From: Desulforamulus ruminis DSM 2154
Lineage (GTDB): Bacteria; Bacillota; Desulfotomaculia; Desulfotomaculales; Desulfotomaculaceae
Direction of reading: 5' to 3'
Assembly (NCBI RefSeq): GCF_000215085.1
Contig: NC_015589.1
Location: 3,608,120-3,672,119 of the forward strand
DNA length: 64,000 nt
In this document: piece after piece, positions 34,924-45,090 of the stretch
Numbering within the stretch: position 1 is the stretch's first letter
Layout: every line of letters starts with the position of its first letter
Notes under the pieces: generated by a model
What the model was told of the DNA's origin: nothing
Seen by the model: the letters and a program-made list of their open reading frames with translations, nothing else
The model's database searches: none
Made by a program: the position numbers and the translations under genes

Positions 34924-34995
34924 GTTGTTAGCCTAATTCCGTATTTCTCTGAGGTTCTGTTGTTGGACTAAATAAGCATTTCTTTTGGGTCTTGT
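34924..34995 (+). repeat. Dispersed intergenic repeat, copy upstream of eno
   Basis: About 72 bp here align over most of their length with the reverse complement of 44991-45061. Shared blocks are gttgttag, gtatttct, gaggttctgttg, gg.cta and gggtc.tgt. Both lie in intergenic DNA beside minus-strand genes. The rest of the 227-bp gpmI-eno gap holds no gene that I can see. Confidence 0.6.
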
Positions 34996-35111
34996 ATATC
35001 ATACAGCTTCACAGGACGAATGTCCAATATCAAACCACACAGCCCTAAAAAACCCCTGATAAGCCGGTCTCAACAGAAATACCCCACAGGCCAACGACCG
35101 GACCCTAAGAA

Positions 35112-36662
35112 TTAGCCCTTAAGCAACAAACTCTCTCCCGTCATTTCCGGGGGTTTGGGCAGTCCCAGGAGGTCCAGGATGGTGGGGGAAATATCCTGCA
35201 GGCTGCCGCCTCTCCTCAATTTCGCTCCTTTGTGGCCATCGTTAACGAGGATAAAGGGTACCGGATCGGTGGTATGGGCGGTAAAGGCCCCTCCTTTTTC
35301 ATCCCTCATTTTTTCGGCATTTCCATGGTCCGCGGTAATCAGTACCGTGCCGGATTTCTCCAGTACGGCAGCAACAATCTTTCCAATGCATTTGTCCACG
35401 GTTTCAATAGCGATCCGAGTGGCTTTTAGATCCCCGGTATGTCCCACCATATCCGGGTTGGCAAAATTCACCACCATCACCTGATATTTACCGGATTTCA
35501 AGTTTTCCAGAAAGGCTTCGGTTACTTCATAGGCAGACATTTCCGGTTCTAAATCATAGGTGGCCACCTTGGGAGACGGTATGAGCACCCGGTCTTCTTT
35601 GGGATTGGGGGCTTCCACTCCCCCGTTGAAGAAAAAGGTAACATGAGCGTATTTCTCTGTTTCCGCCAGCCGCAATTGCCGGCAACCCTGTTTACTGAGC
35701 CATTCGCCCAGAGTGTTTTCCAGTTTGGTCGGCGGGAAGGCTACCGGTGCGTCAATGGTTTTATCGTAGACGGTCATGCAGACAAAATGGACTTTGGGTC
35801 TTTGAGCCCCCCGGTCGAAGCCGGTAAAATCCTCATCCACAAAAGCCCGGGTGATTTGTCTGGCCCGGTCCGGCCGAAAGTTGATAAAAAGTACGGCATC
35901 CCCGTCGGCGATCTTGGCCAGGGGTTGTTTGTGGTCGTCCGTAACCACGGTGGGTTTGATAAATTCGTCGGTTTCTTGCCGTTCGTAACCCACGTCAATG
36001 GCTTCCACCGGCGAATTGGCCAGCAGGCCTTCTCCATAGACCATGGCCCGGTAAGCCAGTTCGGTGCGTTCCCAGCGGCGGTCCCGGTCCATGGCGTAGT
36101 AGCGCCCCGCAACGGTGGCGATTTGTCCCACCCCGATTTCCTTCATTTTGGCCAGCAAGGCATTCATATAAACTTTCGCACTGGAGGGCGGTACATCCCT
36201 TCCGTCCAGGAAGGCATGCAGGTAGACCTTGGTTAATCCCTGCTGCTGCGCCAGTTTAAGGGCGGCCATGAGGTGTTTAATATGGCTGTGTACGCCTCCG
36301 TCCGAAAGAAGTCCCAGGATATGTAAAGCCGAGTCCTTTGCCTTAACCATTTGCATGGCTTCCAAAAGAACGGGATTTTTAAAAAAGTCCCCGTCTTTAA
36401 TGGACTTGGTGATACGGGTCAGTTCCTGGTAGACCACCCGTCCGGCCCCAATGTTCAGGTGCCCCACTTCCGAGTTGCCCATTTGTCCCTGGGGCAATCC
36501 CACGGCTTCTCCCGAGCATGCCAGTTGCGTGTGGGGATACTGGAAAAGCAGCCGATTTATGTTGGGTGTATCGGCCAGGGCGATGGCATTGCCGTCCCGG
36601 TTGGCGCTTAACCCCCAGCCATCCAGCACAATTAAGGCCAGGGGCCTTTGTTCTGTGGTCAA
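35112..36662 (-). CDS. gpmI: 2,3-bisphosphoglycerate-independent phosphoglycerate mutase
   Basis: The 516-residue Mn-dependent enzyme interconverts 3- and 2-phosphoglycerate. The N-terminal metal site and nucleophile Ser region are ALIVLDGWGLSANRDGNAI and GLPQGQMGNSEVGHLNIGAGRVVYQ. Further sites are LHAFLDGRDVPPSSA, FINFRPDRARQITRA, NFANPDMVGHTGD and TADHGNAEKM. Its length and motifs are standard. It lies 99 bp downstream of tpiA in the glycolytic gene series. Confidence 0.98.
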   Translation of the reverse strand: MTTEQRPLALIVLDGWGLSANRDGNAIALADTPNINRLLFQYPHTQLACSGEAVGLPQGQMGNSEVGHLNIGAGRVVYQELTRITKSIKDGDFFKNPVLLEAMQMVKAKDSALHILGLLSDGGVHSHIKHLMAALKLAQQQGLTKVYLHAFLDGRDVPPSSAKVYMNALLAKMKEIGVGQIATVAGRYYAMDRDRRWERTELAYRAMVYGEGLLANSPVEAIDVGYERQETDEFIKPTVVTDDHKQPLAKIADGDAVLFINFRPDRARQITRAFVDEDFTGFDRGAQRPKVHFVCMTVYDKTIDAPVAFPPTKLENTLGEWLSKQGCRQLRLAETEKYAHVTFFFNGGVEAPNPKEDRVLIPSPKVATYDLEPEMSAYEVTEAFLENLKSGKYQVMVVNFANPDMVGHTGDLKATRIAIETVDKCIGKIVAAVLEKSGTVLITADHGNAEKMRDEKGGAFTAHTTDPVPFILVNDGHKGAKLRRGGSLQDISPTILDLLGLPKPPEMTGESLLLKG

Positions 36663-36761
36663 CCTCGCTAACCTCCCTTTTCAGCCTTCGATATGTACCA
36701 AAAGGGCTTATGTGAATACCCTATCTCCTCAGTCTTAGAAGCATTGAACTTAATAAAAACA

Positions 36762-37529
36762 TCAAATCAAGGAGCTTTGAGCCTCGCTTATAATTCCTGC
36801 AAAATCCTCCACTTTAAGACTGGCCCCGCCCACCAGCGCTCCGTCAATATCCGGTTGGGACATTAAGCCCCGGGTGTTGGCGGGTTTTACACTGCCACCA
36901 TATTGAATACGAACGGCGTCCGCAGCTTCGGCACCATATGCACCGGCAATAATTTCACGAATTAAGCCGTTTACTTGTTGAGCATCTTGATCGGATGCCG
37001 TTTTTCCGGTGCCAATGGCCCACACAGGTTCATAAGCAAAGACCAGTCCGGCTACCTGTTCGGTAGTTAAACCGGATAAAGCCGCTCTCGTCTGAGTTTC
37101 TACGGTAACGGCTGTTTTTCCTGCTTCCCTTTGCTCCAGAGTCTCACCCACGCAAATAATGGGGATCAAACTGTGCTCCAGAGCTGCCTTTACCTTCCGG
37201 TTTACCTTTTCGTCCGTTTCCCCGTCATACTGGCGGCGCTCGGAGTGGCCCAAAATAACATATTTGCAGCCCAATTCCTTCAGCATCAAGGGAGAAATTT
37301 CCCCGGTAAAGGCTCCCTGGGCCTCCCAGTGCATGTTTTGGGCCGCCAAACGAATAGCGCTTCCTTTTAATGCCTCAGCCACCGGAGCCAGAGCGGTAAA
37401 AGCCGGACATACCACCACTTCCACCCGGGAATCCAGGCCGGAGGACTGAAGCTCCTGGACAAAGCTTAACGCTTCAGCCACGGTTTTATGCATTTTCCAG
37501 TTACCGGCAATGATCAACTGTCGCATCAT
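36762..37529 (-). CDS. tpiA: Triosephosphate isomerase
   Basis: The 255-residue TIM barrel interconverts dihydroxyacetone phosphate and glyceraldehyde 3-phosphate. The catalytic Lys is in IAGNWKMHK, the His in YVILGHSERRQ, the Glu in FAYEPVWAIGTGKTAS, and the phosphate loops are IQYGGSVKPAN and GALVGGASLK. The start may be ATG 37529 or the adjacent ATG 37526. Confidence 0.98.
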   Translation of the reverse strand: MMRQLIIAGNWKMHKTVAEALSFVQELQSSGLDSRVEVVVCPAFTALAPVAEALKGSAIRLAAQNMHWEAQGAFTGEISPLMLKELGCKYVILGHSERRQYDGETDEKVNRKVKAALEHSLIPIICVGETLEQREAGKTAVTVETQTRAALSGLTTEQVAGLVFAYEPVWAIGTGKTASDQDAQQVNGLIREIIAGAYGAEAADAVRIQYGGSVKPANTRGLMSQPDIDGALVGGASLKVEDFAGIISEAQSSLI

Positions 37530-37551
37530 AGCACCCCTTCCTTAAGATGCA

Positions 37552-37626
37552 AGAAGTGAGAGGTTTGAAGTGAGATTGAAAAATTCTGCCAACCCATTTT
37601 CCGCTCACTCTCAGTCTCTCACTTCT
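37552..37626. repeat. Inverted repeat between pgk and tpiA
   Basis: The sequence agaagtgagag (37552-37562) is inverted at 37616-37626 (ctctcacttct), with partly repeated gaagtgag units inside. It lies in the 145-bp gap between pgk and tpiA and could form a hairpin in the glycolytic message. Confidence 0.5.
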
Positions 37627-37674
37627 CCATTGTTAGCATGCCTAATCCCGCTAAAAACATGATGACGTAAAATA

Positions 37675-38856
37675 CTATTTATTCTGCAAAGCTGCGACCC
37701 CCGGCAGTTCCTTTCCTTCCAGAAATTCCAGAGAAGCCCCGCCTCCGGTGGAAATATGGCTGATTTTTTCGGCCACGCCGGTTTTGTTAACCGCCGCCAC
37801 CGAATCCCCGCCACCCACAATGGTGGTGCCTTTGGAAGCAGCCAGAGCGTGGGCCAGTGCCTCGGTCCCTTTGGCAAAGGGCTCCATCTCAAAGACTCCC
37901 ATGGGTCCGTTCCAAACAACGGTCGCTGCTTTCTCAATGGCGGCAGTAAACCGTCGAGCAGTCTCCGGGCCGATATCCAGCACCATCCAGTCACCGGGAA
38001 TCTCACTGACAGGAACGACTTTTTGTTGGGCCGCAGGTTCCATGGCCAGGGCCACAACGGCATCGGTGGGTAGCAACAGCTCTACGCCCCGGGTCCGGGC
38101 CCGCTCAATCAAATCTTTGGCCAGGTCAACCTTGTCTTGTTCCAGCAGGGATTTGCCTGTGGCATACCCTTGGGCTTTCAGAAAGGTGTTGGCCATCCCG
38201 CCGCCAATGATGAGGGCATCCACCTTACTGAGAAGGTTCTCGATCACACCAATTTTATCCGATACCTTGGCGCCTCCGATGATGGCCACAAAGGGCCGTT
38301 CTGGATGGGTTACGGCCTTGCCCAGCATCTCTAATTCCTTTTCCATCAGGAAACCGGCCACGGCAGGCAGGTACTCGGCAATACCGGCGGTGGAAGCGTG
38401 GGCCCGGTGGGCAGCACCAAAGGCATCGTTTACATAAATATCCGCCAGTTCCGCCAACTGGCGGGCATATTTCTCGTCGTTCTTGGTCTCTTCGGCATGG
38501 AAGCGAACATTTTCCAGCAGGAGAACATCCCCGTCCCGCATGCCTTCAATGGCCTGCTGGACTTGAGGTCCTACCGAGTCGTTCACCTTGATGACTTCTT
38601 TTCCCAGCAGTCCGGAAAGTCTCCCGGCCACCGGGGTGAGGCGGTATTTTTCCACCACTTCCCCTTTGGGACGTCCCAGATGGGAGGCCAGGATCACTTT
38701 GGCCCCCTGGTTAATCAGGTATTCAATGGTAGGCAAAGCTTTTTGAATACGGGTATCGTCGGTGATGCGCTCCCCTTCCAGAGGTACGTTGAAATCAACC
38801 CGTACAAAGACTCTTTTGCTCTTGACATCAATGTCCTTGACGGACTTCTTTTGCAT
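37675..38856 (-). CDS. pgk: Phosphoglycerate kinase
   Basis: The 393-residue kinase makes ATP from 1,3-bisphosphoglycerate. The N-terminal substrate domain has [20 protein letters not shown] and [11 protein letters not shown]. The C-terminal nucleotide domain has [33 protein letters not shown] and [12 protein letters not shown]. It starts 3 bp after the gap stop, so the two are co-transcribed. Confidence 0.98.
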   Translation of the reverse strand: MQKKSVKDIDVKSKRVFVRVDFNVPLEGERITDDTRIQKALPTIEYLINQGAKVILASHLGRPKGEVVEKYRLTPVAGRLSGLLGKEVIKVNDSVGPQVQQAIEGMRDGDVLLLENVRFHAEETKNDEKYARQLAELADIYVNDAFGAAHRAHASTAGIAEYLPAVAGFLMEKELEMLGKAVTHPERPFVAIIGGAKVSDKIGVIENLLSKVDALIIGGGMANTFLKAQGYATGKSLLEQDKVDLAKDLIERARTRGVELLLPTDAVVALAMEPAAQQKVVPVSEIPGDWMVLDIGPETARRFTAAIEKAATVVWNGPMGVFEMEPFAKGTEALAHALAASKGTTIVGGGDSVAAVNKTGVAEKISHISTGGGASLEFLEGKELPGVAALQNK

Positions 38857-38859
38857 CTT

Positions 38860-39984
<1,125 letters not shown>

Positions 39985-40043
39985 TCAACAATAAATCCAA
40001 TATCCCTGCCTCAACATGAAAATTTTTAGGTTTCTTGGTAAAA

Positions 40044-41468
40044 TTAATATCTTCTACGCCGGCTGGTGGAGGGAATGCCCAGTTCATCCCGGTACTTGGT
40101 TACCGTGCGGCGGGAAATGGTAATTCCCCGGCTGCCAAAGAGTTCGGCAATCTTCTGATCGCTTAAGGGATTAGCGGGATTTTCCTCTTGTATAATCTCC
40201 TGTAAAATCTTCTTTAAACTTTCGGCGGATACCTGCGTGCCGCTGGCTGCATTCAGTCCGGTGGAAAAGAAATATTTCATCTCAAACACCCCCTGGGGCG
40301 TTTGAATGTATTTATTGGAAGTGGCCCGGCTGACGGTGGATTCATGGACGCCAACCACCTCCGCCACCTTTTTCAAATTCAGGGGTTTTAAATATTTCAC
40401 CCCATAGTCAAGAAAATCCCTTTGCATTTCCACCAGGCAGTTGGCCACCTTATACAGGGTAAGCCTTCTCTGCTCAATACTGCGAATAAGCCAAGCCGCC
40501 GAATTTAACTTTTCCTCCACAAAACGCTTGGTATCGGAATCAGCATCGCTCCCCTTGGCCAGAACATTGCGGTAGGTATTATTGATGGTCAGCCGGGGAA
40601 TGGCCACATCATTGACTAGAATAATGTACTGATCCTCTATCTTCTCCAATACCACATCCGGGAGAATATAGCGGGTGTCGTTCTCATGGCTGAAATTACG
40701 CCCGGGCTTGGGCTCCAATTTTTTCAACAGATCCGCGGCCCGCTGCACTTCCCGGGGAGAAACATTTAGTTTTGAGGCAATTTTGGCCAGCCGTCCTTCG
40801 GCCAAATCGGAAAGATGGTCGGCGATAAGCAGCCGAACAATGGGGTCATCCTCCCCCTTGAGGTCTAGTTGAATATTGAGACACTCCTGTAAATCTCTCG
40901 CCCCCACTCCCGGAGGATCAAAACTCTGCAAAATTTGCAGAGCCTGTTCCAGTTGCTCCATTTCTACTCCCAACTGGTCCCGGGCCTCTTCCAGGGTGAT
41001 GCCGAGGTAACCCCGGGCATCCATATTGCCGATAAAATATTGTACAATTTTTCTTAAATCTTCATTAACAGAACTGATTAAGCCCAATTGAAAGGTTAAA
41101 TGATCTACCAGGGTCGGGGCCTGGCTTAAAAAGTTTTCGTAAGCGGGCTGTTCCGATATTTCCCGCTGACCACGGTTGGGATAAATCCCCAGGTCACTGC
41201 CGTCATGAAAATATTCAACCCAGTCGGGATCGAATTCTTTTTTTTCGGCAACGGCTGAAAGCGGGTCCTCTTGATCTCTTTCTGTTTCCTCTCCTCGTTC
41301 CCCATCATGGTCCCGGGTTTCCAAGAGCGGGTTCTCCAAAACCTGTTCTTCCACATAGTGGGTTAGTTCCAGTGAAGACATCTGCAAAACAGTGATGGCT
41401 TGACGAAGTTCAGGCGTCATCATCAGCTTTTGAGTCTGCTCCAGGTTAAGACCAAAATCCATTCGCAA
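40044..41468 (-). CDS. rpoN: RNA polymerase sigma-54 factor
   Basis: The 474-residue factor directs RNA polymerase to -24/-12 promoters with an activator ATPase. Region I is Gln/Leu-rich (LNLEQTQKLMMTPELRQAITVLQMSSLELTHYVEEQVLENPLLE). An acidic region II follows. The core-binding domain comes next, then the helix-turn-helix (LKKVAEVVGVHESTVSRATSNKYIQTPQG). The RpoN box is ISRRTVTKYRDELGIPS. The start is TTG 41468 or ATG 41462. It lies just upstream of gap on the same strand. Confidence 0.97.
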   Translation of the reverse strand: MRMDFGLNLEQTQKLMMTPELRQAITVLQMSSLELTHYVEEQVLENPLLETRDHDGERGEETERDQEDPLSAVAEKKEFDPDWVEYFHDGSDLGIYPNRGQREISEQPAYENFLSQAPTLVDHLTFQLGLISSVNEDLRKIVQYFIGNMDARGYLGITLEEARDQLGVEMEQLEQALQILQSFDPPGVGARDLQECLNIQLDLKGEDDPIVRLLIADHLSDLAEGRLAKIASKLNVSPREVQRAADLLKKLEPKPGRNFSHENDTRYILPDVVLEKIEDQYIILVNDVAIPRLTINNTYRNVLAKGSDADSDTKRFVEEKLNSAAWLIRSIEQRRLTLYKVANCLVEMQRDFLDYGVKYLKPLNLKKVAEVVGVHESTVSRATSNKYIQTPQGVFEMKYFFSTGLNAASGTQVSAESLKKILQEIIQEENPANPLSDQKIAELFGSRGITISRRTVTKYRDELGIPSTSRRRRY

Positions 41469-41593
41469 GCTCCATCACCCTCCTTAGTCTAACCAGCAGC
41501 CATAAACATCATGATAAATCTTTACAAGGTTTCTATATTAACCTTCTCAGATAAACTTTTTTTATGATTTTCTCAAACACTTTTTCTCAATGG

Positions 41594-42607
41594 TTAACCG
41601 GATCCATTGTCTTCTCCCGGCGGGCCTAACTGTTGACTGATATTATAGACCCCTCCGTCCTCGGCATAGAGGGTTGGAATTCCGGTTTTCTTTTCCACGA
41701 ATTGCGCCATGGCGGGGCGAAGATCTTCCGGCCAAAGGCAGCAGTGGTTAAAGTGAGTTATAAAACAAAGTTTTACCCTGCTGTGCTGAAGCAGATGAGA
41801 TAAACCCAGGGTGGTTATATGCCGGTGGGCATAAACATTATGAGTGGTTACATTGGCAATTAAAACATCCACCTGACTAAAGGCTTCTTTAATATCCTTA
41901 CGGCAATCCACCACATCAATCAGGTCCATAATAGGCCCCCGCCAGCCCATATCCACCACTCCTGTTGGAGTGGTATAGCTTTGAATATAGCTGGTATCGC
42001 TGGTGTAACCAATGGTCATCCCGCCGGTATCCAGGATAAAACCATAGTTTTCCCCGGCGTGGTGAACGGGCACCGGTGTTAGTGTGATGTTTTTCAAGGT
42101 TATAGGCCGGTTGGGCTCCAAGGGCACCACGGTAGGCCCTCCCTTGTAACCGGACAAGGTGCGGTTCAATCCCTGGTGATAACGGCTTAAAAGGTGGTCC
42201 CGCTCCAGCACCTGCCCAGGGGCCAGAAGGTAGCCCCGGCGGGAGAACATGCCCCAGCACATCCCCTCAATAACCGCCTCTGCCCCGGCATAATGATCCA
42301 GATGTCCATGAGATATGTAAACAGCATCCAAAGTCCCCAGGTCGATGCCGGCGTCCTTTGCCCGGACCACCGCTCCGGGGCCTGGATCCACATACAGCCG
42401 GACCCCTTCTACCATTAGAACAAACCCGGCGGTATGCGGCACCTGACTGAAAACAGCCTCCGGGTTGCCTCCGGTGCCCAGAAAGGTCACCGTCACGCCC
42501 GGGGGAGACGCCTCCGGCTCTTCCCGATGGCGCCAGCGGCTGAAAGATTCCGCCGCAGCCTGAGCGGTTTTTTTTCGCAAGTCAGCGTCCATCTTTTCCA
42601 GCGTCAT
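41594..42607 (-). CDS. Metallo-beta-lactamase-fold hydrolase
   Basis: The 337-residue protein has the MBL metal motif [17 protein letters not shown], an upstream [24 protein letters not shown], and later metal ligands in [17 protein letters not shown] and FITHFNH. The early TFLGTGG signature recalls RNase Z-like and related phosphodiesterases. The fusion-free layout and the position between whiA and rpoN give no substrate. The 5' end overlaps whiA by 26 bp, so they are likely co-expressed. Confidence 0.82.
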   Translation of the reverse strand: MTLEKMDADLRKKTAQAAAESFSRWRHREEPEASPPGVTVTFLGTGGNPEAVFSQVPHTAGFVLMVEGVRLYVDPGPGAVVRAKDAGIDLGTLDAVYISHGHLDHYAGAEAVIEGMCWGMFSRRGYLLAPGQVLERDHLLSRYHQGLNRTLSGYKGGPTVVPLEPNRPITLKNITLTPVPVHHAGENYGFILDTGGMTIGYTSDTSYIQSYTTPTGVVDMGWRGPIMDLIDVVDCRKDIKEAFSQVDVLIANVTTHNVYAHRHITTLGLSHLLQHSRVKLCFITHFNHCCLWPEDLRPAMAQFVEKKTGIPTLYAEDGGVYNISQQLGPPGEDNGSG

Positions 42608-43556
42608 GGCGATCCTTCCTTGAGCGAACCTTTTCAGCCAATCGTTCCAGCTTGCGCATGCGGTGATTTACGCCGGACTTCCCCACCGGAGGGTCCCAGA
42701 GCTCTCCCAGTTCCTTCAGGCTGGCATCCGGGTACTGCAATCTTAACTCCGCGGCCTCCCGGAGGGACCGGGGCAGCTTCTCCAAACCGATGGTGTCCGC
42801 CAGATATTGAATATTATCCAACTGCCGTACAGCCGCATTGACTGTTTTATTTAAATTGGCCGTTTCACAGTTTACCAGCCGGTTGACCTGGTTGCGCATA
42901 TCTTTATAAATTCGCACGTTCTCAAAATCCAGCAGCGCCGAGTGAGCCCCCATATGATTCAGGCACTCTACAATTTGTTCACTGCCTTTGAGGTAAACCA
43001 CATACCAGTTTTTACGCGGACTCACCTTGGCGGACAGGTTAAATTTTTGCATCAGACCGGCAATATCCCGGGCATGGGGCAAGTTGTCGGTTATGATTTC
43101 CAGATGGTAGGTACCCTCAGGATTATTTACAGAGCCGCCTCCCAAAAAGGCGCCTCTCAGATAGGCCCTGCGGCAGCAATCCCAGGTTACCAGCTTTTCC
43201 GCAATACCCTCTTCGGACAAGGCAAAGCCACCCTCCACCATTCCCAGGGCCTTGAGAATTTCCATCACTCCTGGCTGGGGAGGTATTCGAACTAAATATA
43301 CATTGTTTTTACGAAGTCTCACCTTGCGTCGGACTAAAACTTCTGTGGAAAGTCCAAATAAACTTTTCACTAATTTAAAAATTTTTCGAGCTGTGGCCGC
43401 ATTCTCGGTAACAATGTTCAAGGAAAGTTGCTTTTGCCCGCTGATCTGTACACTTCCATCCATTTTTATCAGGGCAGACAATTCTGCCACCCGGCAACAT
43501 TTCTTTGTGCCGATAATTCTCGCTAATTCATCTTTCGTCACAGCCGAGAAGGACAT
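42582..43556 (-). CDS. whiA: DNA-binding protein WhiA
   Basis: The 324-residue WhiA has an LAGLIDADG-homing-endonuclease-like N-terminal fold ([28 protein letters not shown]) without endonuclease activity. The C-terminal helix-turn-helix is [22 protein letters not shown]...[18 protein letters not shown]. It influences cell division and chromosome segregation in Bacillus and sporulation in Streptomyces. ATG 43556 follows GGAGGGG. As in other Firmicutes it lies near yvcK and rapZ, but here a deacetylase gene intervenes. Confidence 0.95.
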   Translation of the reverse strand: MSFSAVTKDELARIIGTKKCCRVAELSALIKMDGSVQISGQKQLSLNIVTENAATARKIFKLVKSLFGLSTEVLVRRKVRLRKNNVYLVRIPPQPGVMEILKALGMVEGGFALSEEGIAEKLVTWDCCRRAYLRGAFLGGGSVNNPEGTYHLEIITDNLPHARDIAGLMQKFNLSAKVSPRKNWYVVYLKGSEQIVECLNHMGAHSALLDFENVRIYKDMRNQVNRLVNCETANLNKTVNAAVRQLDNIQYLADTIGLEKLPRSLREAAELRLQYPDASLKELGELWDPPVGKSGVNHRMRKLERLAEKVRSRKDRHDAGKDGR

Positions 43557-43668
43557 GGTCGACCCCTCCACTCCGTAGGTGTATTATACCACATAATGCC
43601 AAAGCCTTAATAATATATTGTTTTTAGTAAAGATCATCGGGCAAATCGGTATCCGGAGAGGAACTAAA

Positions 43669-43782
43669 TTGATTACCTCTTTTGACAAGAAAATAATTTG
43701 CTTTATCGGCATGCCGGTATTAGGATTAGTAACTGGTGCCATATCTTATACTGCATCCAAGGATACTCCCGTAAATCAATAG
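43669..43782 (+). CDS. Possible small membrane peptide
   Basis: A 37-codon frame from TTG, 8 bp after GGAGAGG, reads DKKIICFIGMPVLGLVTGAIS followed by a short polar tail. That is one predicted membrane helix with two flanking lysines. It lies alone on the plus strand in the roughly 445-bp gap between whiA and the deacetylase gene. Nothing similar was recognised. It may be a real small protein or a chance frame. Confidence 0.3.
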   Translation: MITSFDKKIICFIGMPVLGLVTGAISYTASKDTPVNQ

Positions 43783-43912
43783 CTTCAAAAACGGCAAATG
43801 ACACCTAAGACTATCCCTTGCAACTATCTGTGAATGATTGAGAGGAAGATACCGTTCACCCGCGGTGGAGGAGTAAGATTTGGGGTGAAATAGCTCGCTC
43901 AAGGAAAACATC

Positions 43913-43989
43913 GGGGTCCGGCTATCCGTTATCGTTTTCAGCCATCGGATTAAAACCGAATGACAGAAAACAACCGACAGCCAGACCCC
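43913..43989. repeat. Long imperfect hairpin downstream of the deacetylase gene
   Basis: Arms of about 35 bp (43913-43948 and 43956-43989) are inverted with few mismatches around a 7-bp loop. The outer bases ggggtc...gacccc pair. No T-run follows on either strand, so it is not a typical terminator. The rest of the 43572-44001 gap shows nothing else apart from the possible small peptide. Confidence 0.6.
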
Positions 43990-44001
43990 AAGAACAGCTC
44001 G

Positions 44002-44838
44002 TTAATATTTATGCAGTTGCTCAATAAATTTCTCGTTGCTGTAACGACCGGTGATACGGACCCGGGGAATTTTGTACGGGTTGCAGCCTAGATCGTCCAG
44101 CCCCAACCGGGTGGTAACCGCAGCCCGGTATCCGGCCTGCTTTACCAGCTCGGCTACCTGATCGTTGTGACTGCCGTAGGGATAGCAGAATACTTCCACC
44201 GGTTTTTTCAGTCCATGTTCCAAGACCCGTTTGGATTCCTCTATTTCGTAACGGGCCGTTTCGGGAGATACCTCCGCCAGATGGGGATGATCCACCGTAT
44301 GAGAACCGATGGTAAACCCGGCCTTGTCCAATTCCCGGAGTTCATGCCAATCCATCATTTTATTCACCGGTTGAAGTTTTTTCTCCACATCAAAGAAGTT
44401 GGTATTGCCAATGGACTGGGTCACTACAAAAACCGTCCCGGTAAAACCATATTTCTTCATAATGGGATAAGCAAATTCATAATTGTCCTTATAGCCGTCA
44501 TCAAAGGTGATGACAATGGGTCGATCGGGCAGATGTTTGCCCTTTTCAAAGTGATCCATAACATCCGTTAAGGAAACTGTTTCGTAATAATTTTTCTTTA
44601 AATATTTCATCTGCCATTCAAATTGATCCGGAGGAACCCTTAGGCCTAAGCCGCCGGTGCGGGGGTCGGGGTTCACCTTGTGGTACATTAGAATAGGAAT
44701 TCTATGTGATTTTTTATATTGGGCATTCGAGGGTATCGCATTATATTGGTACTGGTACCAGAAGCCTGTCCCAACCAATGCCAGAACTATTGCTGCAGCT
44801 AGAGCGAATACTAAGTTACGCTTCACCCGGGCAAGCAA
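44002..44838 (-). CDS. Polysaccharide deacetylase (NodB family), membrane-anchored
   Basis: The 278-residue protein has an N-terminal signal anchor (LVFALAAAIVLALVGTGFWY, residues about 9-28). The NodB domain follows, with IPILMYHKV, the catalytic-metal motif VITFDDGYKDN, the SHTVDHPHL His pair and a FCYPYG loop. Such enzymes remove N-acetyl groups from peptidoglycan or other surface polysaccharide outside the membrane. Its position between whiA and yvcK links it loosely to cell-envelope genes. Confidence 0.9.
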   Translation of the reverse strand: MLARVKRNLVFALAAAIVLALVGTGFWYQYQYNAIPSNAQYKKSHRIPILMYHKVNPDPRTGGLGLRVPPDQFEWQMKYLKKNYYETVSLTDVMDHFEKGKHLPDRPIVITFDDGYKDNYEFAYPIMKKYGFTGTVFVVTQSIGNTNFFDVEKKLQPVNKMMDWHELRELDKAGFTIGSHTVDHPHLAEVSPETARYEIEESKRVLEHGLKKPVEVFCYPYGSHNDQVAELVKQAGYRAAVTTRLGLDDLGCNPYKIPRVRITGRYSNEKFIEQLHKY

Positions 44839-44844
44839 CCTCCT

Positions 44845-45061
44845 TTAGACTTTTGGGTAATACCTTTTGTCTTGCCTTAAAGGCATTCCTATTAAGTCCT
44901 GTTGTTAGCCTCAAAGGCTTTTCTATAGAGTCAGTTGTTCGTTGTATCCCTTGCAAATACACATTATAACCAACGAACTAATTCGATTTGACAGGACCCC
45001 AAATATGTGCAGTATTAGGCCAGCAACAGAACCTCAAGAAATACAGCATAAGTCTAACAAC
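44845..45061. repeat. Dispersed intergenic repeat pair
   Basis: The 252-bp gap between yvcK and the deacetylase gene carries two members of the repeat family. The 44850-44940 part (with gtcctgttgttagcctcaa at 44896-44914) reads plus. The 44991-45061 part is the inverse type that aligns with 34924-34995. No promoter or gene was recognised in this gap. Confidence 0.6.
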
Positions 45062-45090
45062 TTGACCCTAAATCATACTTGGTAGCCTCT

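Noticed and set aside
35643-36236. 197-codon plus-strand frame opposite gpmI
   Set aside because: It is the complement of gpmI coding sequence and has no start signal or domain.
43726-43911. 61-codon minus-strand frame between whiA and the deacetylase gene
   Set aside because: No ribosome-binding site, no recognisable pattern, and it partly overlaps the better-supported small plus-strand frame.
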